A DNA stretch of 64,000 nt from Piezodorus guildinii. Lineage: Eukaryota > Arthropoda > Insecta > Hemiptera > Pentatomidae. Numbering within the stretch: position 1 is the first letter of the stretch; each line of letters begins with the position of its first letter. The stretch lies in NCBI GenBank assembly GCA_023052935.1, contig CM041294.1, forward strand, positions 83,066,974 to 83,130,973, given 5' to 3'. The notes below the pieces were generated by a model, which saw nothing but the letters and a program-made list of their open reading frames with translations, was not told the origin of the DNA and did no database searches. Below are positions 54,201-64,000 of this stretch, in pieces. The position numbers were made by a program, and so were the translations under genes.

Positions 54201-54844
54201 ATTCCAGTTTTCAACGGAAATACACGTTTTAGGGTCCCCTGAGTCCAAATAACCAAGTCCCGCAAAAAGGTCTGTGTGTGTGTGTGTGTGTTGTGTGTGT
54301 GTGGTAACTCCCGGGCGGAAACGGTAAGTCCTATGAAACTGAAATTTCATATTTAAGAAACTATACGCCCGAGACGTGCAAAACTTTTTCATCAAAATGA
54401 GCTTACCAGAAGAGGCACTTTATACCATGCATTTTGCACCTTTTTTCGATTTTCTCAAAAACTGTTCCGACGATTTGATTAAACTCGCTATATCGATGTA
54501 AAATTAAATGGGCTTTAATATCATGTAGGTTTTATTTGGATAAAAATGGTCTGACAGGGCTTAAATGCCGATATTTTAAATTTTCTTCCTCTAAAGTACC
54601 TTTAATTTTTAGATTCAATAATAATAACTAGATTATCTTGTTAGCGCTGATGAAAACAGGTAAATATAAATTCAATAAATTCGATACCCGACTAAAGGAG
54701 AAAACAGAAAAAATATATTTTTACTTTCACTTACTATATATAGTAAGGAAAGTATTGCGATCGTGAAAATTTTCGAATTCCAGTTTTCAACGGAAATACA
54801 CGTTTTAGGGTCCCGTAGTCCAAATAACCAAGTCCCGCAAAAGG

Positions 54845-54877
<33 letters not shown>

Positions 54878-56585
54878 TGTGTGGTAACTCCCGGGCGGAA
54901 ACGGTAAGTCCTATGAAACTGAAATTTCATATTTAAGACAACTATACGCCCGAGACGTGACAAAACTTTTTCATCAAAATGAGCTACCAGAAGAGGCACT
55001 TTATACCATGCATTTTGCACCTTTTTTCGATTTTCTCAAAAACGGTTCCGACGATTTTCATTAAACTCGCTATATCGATGTAAAATTAAATGGGCTTTAA
55101 TATCATGTAGGTTTTATTTGGATAAAAATGGTCTGACAGGGTTTAAATGCCGATATTTTAAATTTTCTTCCTCTAAGTACCTTTAATTTTTAGATTCAAT
55201 AATAATAACTAGATTATCTTGTTAGCGCTGATGAAAAACAGGTAAATATATAAATTGAATAAATTCGATACCCAACTAAAGGAGAAAACAGAAAAATATA
55301 TTTTTACTTTCACTTACTATATATAGTAAGGAAAGTATTGCGATCGTGAAAATTTTCAATTCCAGTTTTCAACGGAAATACACGTTTTAGGGTCCCTGAG
55401 TCCAAATAACCAAGACCCGCAAAAAGGTCTGTTTTGTGTGTGTGTGTGTGGTAACTCCCGGGCGAAACGGTAAGTCCTATGAAACTGAAATTTCATATTT
55501 AAGAAACCTATACGCCCGAGACGTGGCAAAACTTTTTTCATCAAAATGAGCTTACCAGAAGAGGCACTTTATACCATGCATTTTGCACCTTTTTCGATTT
55601 TCTCAAAAACGGTTCCGACGATTTTGATTAAACTCGCTATATCGATGTAAAATTAAATGGACTTTAATATCATGTAGGTTTTATTTGGATAAAAATGGTC
55701 TGACAGGGCTTAAATGCCGATATTTTAAATTTTCTTATTCTAAAGTACCTTTAATTTTTTAGATTCAATAATAATAACTAGATTATCTTGTTAGCGCTGA
55801 TGAAAAACAGGTAAATATATAAATTGAATAAATTCGATACCCAACTAAAGGAGAAAACAGAAAAAATATATTTTTACTTTCACTTACTATATATAGTAAG
55901 GAAGTATTGCGATCGTGAAAATTTTCGAATTCCAGTTTTCAACGGAAATACACGTTTTAGGGTCCCCTGAGTCCAAATAACCAAGTCCCGCAAAAAGGTC
56001 TGTGTGTGTGTGTGTGTGTCTGTGTGTGTGTGGTAACTCCCGGGCGGAAACGGTAAGTCCTATGAAACTGAAATTTCATATTTAAGAAACCTATACGCCC
56101 GAGACGTGGCAAAACTTTTTTCATCAAAATGAGCTTACCAGAAGAGGCACTTTATACCATGCATTTTGCACCTTTTTTCGATTTTCTCAAAAACGGTTCC
56201 GACGATTTATTAAACTCGCTATATCGATGTAAAATTAAATGGGCTTTAATATCATGTAGGTTTTATTTGGATAAAAATGGTCTGACAGGGTTAAATGCCG
56301 ATATTTAAATTTTCTTCCTCTAAAGTACCTTTAATTTTTTAGATTCAATAATAATAACTAGATTATCTTGTTAGCGCTGATGAAAAACAGGTAAATATAT
56401 AAATAATAAATTCGATACCCACTAAAGGAGAAAACAGAAAAAATATATTTTTACTTTCACTTACTATATATAGTAAGGAAAGTATTGCGATCGTGAAAAT
56501 TTTCAATTCCAGTTTTCAACGGAAATACACGTTTTAGGGTTCCCGTAGTCCAAATAACCAAGTCCCGCAAAAAGGTCTGTGTGTG

Positions 56586-56619
<34 letters not shown>

Positions 56620-59509
56620 CTCCCGGCGGAAACGTAAGTCTTTGAAACTGAAATTTCATATTTAAGACAACTATACCCGAGACGTGACAAAACTTTTTTC
56701 ATCAAAATGAGCTTACCAGAAGAGGCACTTTATACCATGCATTTTGCACCTTTTTTCGATTTTCTCAAAAACGGTTCCGACGATTTCATTAAACTCGCTA
56801 TATCGATGTAAAATTAAATGGGCTTTAATATCATGTAGGTTTTATTGGATAAAATGGTCTGACAGTTTAAATCCGATATTTTAAATTTTCTTTCTCTAAA
56901 GTACCTTAATTTTTTAGATCAATAATAATAACTAGATTATCTTGTTAGCGCTGATGAAAAACAGGTAAATATATAAATTGAATAAATTCGATACCCAACT
57001 AAAGGAGAAAACAGAAAAAATATATTTTTACTTTCACTTACTATATATAGTAAGGAAAGTATTGCGATCGTGAAAATTTTCTAATTCCAGTTTTCAACGG
57101 AAATACACGTTTTAGGGTCCCCTGAGTCCAAATAACCAAGACCCGCAAAAAGGTCTGTGTGTGTGTCTGTGTGTGTGTGTGTGTGTGGTAACTCCCGGGC
57201 GGAAACGGTAAGTCCTATGAAACTGAAATTTCATATTTAAGAAACCTATACGCCCGAGACGTGGCAAAACTTTTTTCATCAAAATGAGCTTACCAGAAGA
57301 GGCACTTTATACCATGCATTTTGCACCTTTTTTCGATTTTCTCAAAAACTGTTCCGACGATTTTGATTAAACTCGCTATATCGATGTAAAATTAAATGGG
57401 CTTTAATATCATGTAGGTTTTTATTTGGATAAAAATGGTCTGACAGGGCTTAAATGCCGATATTTTAAATTTTCTTCCTCTAAAGTACCTTTAATTTTTT
57501 AGATTCAATAATAATAACTAGATTATCTTGTTAGCGCTGATGAAAAAACAGGTAAATATATAAATTCAATAAATTCGATACCCGACTAAAGGAGAAAACA
57601 GAAAAAATATATTTTTACTTTCACTTACTATATATAGTAAGGAAAGTATTGCGATCGTGAAAATTTTCGAATTCCAGTTTTCAACGGAAATACACGTTTT
57701 AGGGTTCCCGTAGTCCACAATAACCAAGTCCCGCAAAAAGGTCTGTGTGTGTGTGTGTGTGTGTGTCTGTGTGTGTGTGTGTGTGGTAACTCCCGGGCGG
57801 AAACGGTAAGTCCTTTGAAACTGAAATTTCATATTTAAGACAACTATACGCCCGAGACGTGACAAAACTTTTTTCATCAAAATGAGCTTACCAGAAGAGG
57901 CACTTTATACCATGCATTTTGCACCTTTTTTTCGATTTTCTCAAAAACGGTTCCGACGATTTTCATTAAACTCGCTATATCGATGTAAAATTAAATGGGC
58001 TTTAATATCATGTAGGTTTTATTTGGATAAAAATGGTCTGACAGGGTTTAAATGCCGATATTTTAAATTTTCTTTCTCTAAAGTACCTTTAATTTTTTAG
58101 ATTCAATAATAATAACTAGATTATCTTGTTAGCGCTGATGAAAAACAGGTAAATATATAAATTGAATAAATTCGATACCCAACTAAAGGAGAAAACAGAA
58201 AAAATATATTTTTACTTTCACTTACTATATATAGTAAGGAAAGTATTGCGATCGTGAAAATTTTCGAATTCCAGTTTTCAACGGAAATACACGTTTTAGG
58301 GTCCCCTGAGTCCAAATAACCAAGACCCGCAAAAAGGTCTGTGTGTGTGTCTGTGTGTGTGTGTGTGTGTGTGGTAACTCCCGGGCGGAAACGGTAAGTC
58401 CTATGAAACTGAAATTTCATATTTAAGAAACCTATACGCCCGAGACGTGGCAAAACTTTTTTCATCAAAATGAGCTTACCAGAAGAGGCACTTTATACCA
58501 TGCATTTTGCACCTTTTTTCGATTTTCTCAAAAACGGTTCCGACGATTTTGATTAAACTCGCTATATCGATGTAAAATTAAATGGACTTTTATATCATGT
58601 AGGTTTTATTTGGATAAAAATGGTCTGACAGGGCTTAAATGCCGATATTTTAAATTTTCTTATTCTAAAGTACCTTTAATTTTTTAGATTCAATAATAAT
58701 AACTAGATTATCTTGTTAGCGCTGATGAAAAACAGGTAAATATATAAATTGAATAAATTCGATACCCAACTAAAGGAGAAAACAGAAAAAATATATTTTT
58801 ACTTTCACTTACTATATATAGTAAGGAAAGTATTGCGATCGTGAAAATTTTCGAATTCCAGTTTTCAACGGAAATACACGTTTTAGGGTCCCCTGAGTCC
58901 AAATAACCAAGTCCCGCAAAAAGGTCTGTGTGTGTGTGTGTGTGTCTGTGTGTGTGTGGTAACTCCCGGGCGGAAACGGTAAGTCCTATGAAACTGAAAT
59001 TTCATATTTAAGAAACCTATACGCCCGAGACGTGGCAAAACTTTTTTCATCAAAATGAGCTTACCAGAAGAGGCACTTTATACCATGCATTTTGCACCTT
59101 TTTTTCGATTTTCTCAAAAACTGTTCCGACGATTTTGATTAAACTCGCTATATCGATGTAAAATTAAATGGGCTTTAATATCATGTAGGTTTTATTTGGA
59201 TAAAAATGGTCTGACAGGGCTTAAATGCCGATATTTTAAATTTTCTTCCTCTAAAGTACCTTTAATTTTTTAGATTCAATAATAATAACTAGATTATCTT
59301 GTTAGCGCTGATGAAAAACAGGTAAATATATAAATTCAATAAATTCGATACCCGACTAAAGGAGAAAACAGAAAAAATATATTTTTACTTTCACTTACTA
59401 TATATAGTAAGGAAAGTATTGCGATCGTGAAAATTTTCGAATTCCAGTTTTCAACGGAAATACACGTTTTAGGGTTCCCGTAGTCCAAATAACCAAGTCC
59501 CGCAAAGAG

Positions 59510-59551
<42 letters not shown>

Positions 59552-61256
59552 TAACTCCCGGGCGGAAACGGTAAGTCCTATGAAACTGAAATTTCATATT
59601 TAAGACAACTATACGCCCGAGACGTGACAAAACTTTTTTCATCAAAATGAGCTTACCAGAAGAGGCACTTTATACCATGCATTTTGCACCTTTTTTCGAT
59701 TTTCTCAAAAACGGTTCCGACGATTTTCATTAAACTCGCTATATCGATGTAAAATTAAATGGGCTTTAATATCATGTAGGTTTTATTTGGATAAAAATGG
59801 TCTGACAGGGTTTAAATGCCGATATTTTAAATTTTCTTCCTCTAATGTACCTTTAATTTTTTAGATTCAATAATAATAACTAGATTATCTTGTTAGCGCT
59901 GATGAAAAACAGGTAAATATATAAATTGAATAAATTCGATACCCAACTAAAGGAGAAAACAGAGAAAATATATTTTTACTTTCACTTACTATATATAGTA
60001 AGGAAAGTATTGCGATCGTGAAAATTTTCTAATTCCAGTTTTCAACGGAAATACACGTTTTAGGGTCCCCTGAGTCCAAATAACCAAGACCCGCAAAAAG
60101 GTCTGTGTGTGTGTGTGTGTGTGGTAACTCCCGGGCGGAAACGGTAAGTCCTATGAAACTGAAATTTCATATTTAAGAAACCTATACGCCCGAGACGTGG
60201 CAAAACTTTTTTCATCAAAATGAGCTTACCAGAAGAGGCACTTTATACCATGCATTTTGCACCTTTTTTCGATTTTCTCAAAAACGGTTCCGACGATTTT
60301 GATTAAACTCGCTATATCGATGTAAAATTAAATGGACTTTAATATCATGTAGGTTTTATTTGGATAAAAATGGTCTGACAGGGCTTAAATGCCGATATTT
60401 TAAATTTTCTTATTCTAAAGTACCTTTAATTTTTTAGATTCAATAATAATAACTAGATTATCTTGTTAGCGCTGATGAAAAACAGGTAAATATAAAAATT
60501 GAATAAATTCGATACCCAACTAAAGGAGAAAACAGAAAAAATATATTTTTACTTTCACTTACTATATATAGTAAGGAAAGTATTGCGATCGTGAAAATTT
60601 TCGAATTCCAGTTTTCAACGGAAATACACGTTTTAGGGTCCCCTGAGTCCAAATAACCAAGTCCCGCAAAAGGTCTGTGTGTGTGTGTGTGTGTCTGTGT
60701 GTGTGTGGTAACTCCCGGGCGGAAACGGTAAGTCCTATGAAACTGAAATTTCATATTTAAGAAACCTATACGCCCGAGACGTGGCAAAACTTTTTTCATC
60801 AAAATGAGCTTACCAGAAGAGGCACTTTATACCATGCATTTTGCACCTTTTTTCGATTTTCTCAAAAACGGTTCCGACGATTTTCATTAAACTCGCTATA
60901 TCGATGTAAAATTAAATGGGCTTTAATATCATGTAGGTTTTATTTGGATAAAAATGGTCTGACAGGGTTTAAATGCCGATATTTTAAATTTTCTTCCTCT
61001 AAAGTACCTTTAATTTTTTAGATTCAATAATAATAACTAGATTATCTTGTTAGCGCTGATGAAAAACAGGTAAATATATAAACTGAATAAATTCGATACC
61101 CAACTAAAGGAGAAAACAGAAAAAATATATTTTTACTTTCACTTACTATATATAGTAAGGAAAGTATTGCGATCGTGAAAATTTTCAATTCCAGTTTTCA
61201 ACGGAAATACACGTTTTAGGGTTCCCGTAGTCCAAATAACCAAGTCCCGCAAAAAG

Positions 61257-61304
<48 letters not shown>

Positions 61305-62884
61305 TAACTCCCGGGCGGAAACGGTAAGTCCTATGAAACTGAAATTTCATATTTAAGACAACTATACGCCCGAGACGTGACAAAACTTTTTTCATCAAAA
61401 TGAGCTTACCAGAAGAGGCACTTAATACCATGCATTTTGCACCTTTTTTCGATTTTCTCAAAAACGGTTCCGACGATTTTCATTAATTTCGCTATATCGA
61501 TGTAAAATTAAATGGGCTTTAATATCATGTAGGTTTTATTTGGATAAAAATGGTCTGACAGGGTTTAAATGCCGATATTTTAAATTTTCTTCCTCTAAAG
61601 TACCTTTAATTTTTTAGATTCAATAATAATAACTAGATTATCTTGTTAGCGCTGATGAAAAACAGGTAAATATATAAATTGAATAAATTCGATACCCAAC
61701 TAAAGGAGAAAACAGAAAAAATATATTTTTACTTTCACTTACTATATATAGTAAGGAAAGTATTGCGATCGTGAAAATTTTCGAATTCCAGTTTTCAACG
61801 GAAATACACGTTTTAGGGTCCCCTGAGTCCAAATAACCAAGACCCGCAAAAAGGTCTGTGTGTGTGTGTGTGTGTGGTAACTCCCGGGCGGAAACGGTAA
61901 GTCCTATGAAACTGAAATTTCATATTTAAGAAACCTATACGCCCGAGACGTGGCAAAACTTTTTTCATCAAAATGAGCTTACCAGAAGAGGCACTTTATA
62001 CCATGCATTTTGCACCTTTTTTCGATTTTCTCAAAAACGGTTCCGACGATTTTGATTAAACTCGCTATATCGATGTAAAATTAAATGGACTTTAATATCA
62101 TGTAGGTTTTATTTGGATAAAAATGGTCTGACAGGGCTTAAATGCCGATATTTTAAATTTTCTTATTCTAAAGTACCTTTAATTTTTTAGATTCAATAAT
62201 AATAACTAGATTATCTTGTTAGCGCTGATGAAAAACAGGTAAATATATAAATTGAATAAATTCGATACCCAACTAAAGGAGAAAACAGAAAAAATATATT
62301 TTTACTTTCACTTACTATATATAGTAAGGAAAGTATTGCGATCGTGAAAATTTTCGAATTCCAGTTTTCAACGGAAATACACGTTTTAGGGTCCCCTGAG
62401 TCCAAATAACCAAGTCCCGCAAAAAGGTCTGTGTGTGTGTGTGTGTCTGTGTGTGTGTGGTAACTCCCGGGCGGAAACGGTAAGTCCTATGAAACTGAAA
62501 TTTCATATTTAAGAAACCTATACGCCCGAGACGTGGCAAAACTTTTTTCATCAAAATGAGCTTACCAGAAGAGGCACTTTATACCATGCATTTTGCACCT
62601 TTTTTCGATTTGCTCAAAAACGGTTCCGACGATTTTGATTAAACTCGCTATATCGATGTAAAATTAAATGGGCTTTAATATCATGTAGGTTTGATTTGGA
62701 TAAAAATGGTCTGACAGGGCTTAAATGCCGATATTTTAAATTTTCTTCCTCTAAAGTACCTTTAATTTTTTAGATTCAATAATAATAACTAGATTATCTT
62801 GTTAGCGCTGATGAAAAACAGGTAAATATATAAATTGAATAAATTCGATACCCAACTAAAGGAGAAAACAGAAAAAAATATATT
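48271..62884 (+). repeat. Satellite of 25 monomers (about 585 bp) from the HINE-like 5' half
   Basis: Monomers start (at TACTTTCACTTAC) at 48271, 48865, 49468, 50056, 50639, 51232, 51822, 52405, 52974, 53562, 54146, 54722, 55305, 55875, 56452, 57029, 57616, 58213, 58800, 59386, 59977, 60550, 61134, 61730 and 62303. Each holds the 5' subterminal repeat, the palindrome CTTACTATATATAGTAAG, a (GT)n tract about 110 bp in, and the element body to AGGAGAAAACAGAAAAAATA. Diagnostic variants give three types. A: AAGACCCGC, GACGTGGC, ATGGACTTT, CTTATTCT, CCCAAC. B: AAGTCCCGC, GACGTGGC, ACTGTTCC, CTTCCTCT, CCCGAC. C: TTCCCGTAG, GACGTGAC, TTTTCATTAA, GGGTTTAAA, CCCAAC. H monomers have an A-type left and B-type right part. 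Order: HC HC HC AHC ABC ABC HC ABC ABC AB. The last monomer passes directly into the unique 3' half of the element. Antisense ORFs of up to 115 codons recur with the period and are not considered genes. Confidence 0.95.
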
Positions 62885-63222
62885 TTAATGAAATTTTTCG
62901 TTTTTGAACATAAGAGCAGTAATATACATGTATGATATACCGTTGGAAAGCTAAAGATTTTAGAAAAAATATCTTCTCATACACAAGCTTTTAGAAGTTA
63001 ATAGAGAGTGATGAGAAGAAGATAAAACTAACTGATTATTTTAGATAATAATATAATAGATTTTTTAATAAAACACATGTTTATATATAAAATTCAATTT
63101 GATTAATTCCTTAATAGTTTCACGTATTTTTATCTCTAACTGTATTTGAAAATTCTTTCATTGATTTTAAAAATCGAGGTAAGTGAAAGTCGTGTGTTGC
63201 CCGCACCAGATTTTTTTTTTTT
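62885..63222 (+). mobile_element. HINE-like 3' half closing the satellite
   Basis: Single-copy continuation with GAACATAAGAGCAGTAATA, ATATACCGTTGGAAAGC, AATAAAACACATGTTTATA and the intact end GGTAAGTGAAAGTCGTGTG...ACCAGATTTTTT (63,178-63,222). With the array it forms one element of about 14.9 kb bounded by T-runs. Confidence 0.9.
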
Positions 63223-63364
63223 TTTTTTGTTGATTGTAAGTTTTTTGTTTTGTTTTTTACTAATATATATAAATAAATCAACTTCCTGGCAGACGGAATT
63301 CCATGCCAGTATTTTGTGTTATCTAGCTACTATAAAGAAACATGTATAATTTTTTAATAAAATA

Positions 63365-63650
63365 CGTTTATCTATCTATATACCGTGTAAAAGCTATATA
63401 CTCTAGAAAAAGGTTATCTTATATATAAAGGTGCAAAAGATAACGTAAAGTAAAGAATAGGGTAGGTGAGTATTGTATATAACAGTTTTATAATGTTATT
63501 ACCTAACAGTAACAGTTTATAAATTATTTAATCCAAAACACATGTTTTCAACGAAACTATTAGTAATTCCTTAAGCTTTTTGCAATTCTTTGAACCTTAT
63601 TTAAAGCTTCTAAAATTGATTTTAACACTATCAATAAATTAAATATCAAA
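63365..63650 (+). mobile_element. HINE-like 3' half, old degenerate copy
   Basis: TATACCGTGTAAAAGCTA, AAAGGTTATCTTATATATAA, AAAACACATGTTTTCAACG and ATTGATTTTAAC follow the family but with many changes. No 3' repeat remains. Confidence 0.55.
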
Positions 63651-64000
63651 AATACTAACAGCCCCCTTCAAGCTATATTTGAATAAAATACTGCCGAATT
63701 CTGATAAATAATTACTATTATTATTATTATTACTGAGAAACATTTCTGAAATATTCTATCATTATACATAATTTAGTTTCGGCGACGATTCTGCAATAAG
63801 TGGTTGTGAACGTTCCGTTCCTGATGGCTACGTGCACATCCAGTAATATGGCCGGCGAACACGCTATCTATCGCCGAGAATGTATTCTATAGAATTTATC
63901 ATGTATTTTAGATAAAGGAGGCATTGGCGCCCTTCTTGAAATATTACCAACACATTTCACGTTTTGCCTATATGTACAATGTGATTTATGAAATGTTGAC
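63651..64000. other. No recognisable feature
   Basis: Contains an (ATT)n-like run at about 63,714-63,733 and a GC-richer patch at 63,780-63,880. No ORF or repeat relation. Confidence 0.45.

Noticed and set aside
48284..62554. Many minus-strand ORFs with Thr-His repeats across the array
   Set aside because: They recur with the satellite period, run through a (CA)n microsatellite and are broken in several monomers. They show no domain, so they are not annotated as genes.
48271..62884. CRISPR-like or rDNA-spacer array
   Set aside because: Repeats are 585-bp direct tandem units without unique spacers, in eukaryotic DNA, and derive from a dispersed transposon. No rRNA sequence is present.

Overview
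The window looks like repeat-rich intergenic DNA from an insect nuclear genome. The signs are strong A+T richness, Jockey-clade non-LTR retrotransposons with an endonuclease-reverse transcriptase, several tRNA-derived SINEs, mariner remains, many (TA)n and (GT)n runs and a short (CCTAA)n telomere-like tract. The order of insect cannot be fixed from sequence alone. I recognise no host protein gene, rRNA gene or functional tRNA gene. All coding capacity that can be named belongs to mobile elements.

Layout. 1-9.9 kb: broken transposon copies stacked on one another (RTE-like LINE, Jockey 3' ends, SINEs here called A, B and C, a 254-bp inverted-repeat MITE). 11.1-14.0 kb: a decayed RTE-like LINE on the minus strand holding a second, 5'-truncated RTE insertion with a 12-bp target duplication. 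16.3-17.5 kb: one nearly complete copy of the dominant non-autonomous element, here called HINE-like. It is about 1.2 kb, with 13-bp subterminal inverted repeats, an internal (GT)n tract in many copies and a conserved 3' end. 18.05-20.19 kb: a wrecked mariner with matching terminal repeats, containing a SINE that itself contains a 355-bp MITE. 21.2-24.5 kb: more nested SINEs, Jockey pieces and HINE-like pieces. 25.0-27.85 kb: a 2.84-kb imperfect palindrome inserted in another HINE-like copy. 30.9-35.7 kb: a full-length Jockey element (Jockey-1) with 11-bp target duplications, both ORFs open and all expected catalytic residues. 36-40.9 kb: LINE fragments. 41.0-46.0 kb: a second, divergent full-length Jockey (Jockey-2), with ORF1 open and ORF2 broken by three frameshifts. 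47.4-48.2 kb: four tandem 201-bp copies of a LINE 3' end. 48.27-62.88 kb: a 14.6-kb satellite of 25 monomers (about 585 bp) that is the amplified 5' half of the HINE-like element. It runs straight into that element's 3' half at 62.88-63.2 kb.

The most notable system is this birth of a satellite inside a transposon. The array has a higher-order A-B-C trimer structure. It also has A/B hybrid monomers, which are what unequal exchange would leave behind. The intact Jockey-1 is the only element here that looks able to move itself, and its machinery is a plausible but unproven driver for some of the SINE and LINE insertions. Family names (HINE-like, SINE-A/B/C, MITE-2/3, Jockey-1/2/3, RTE-A/B/C) are labels used only in this annotation.
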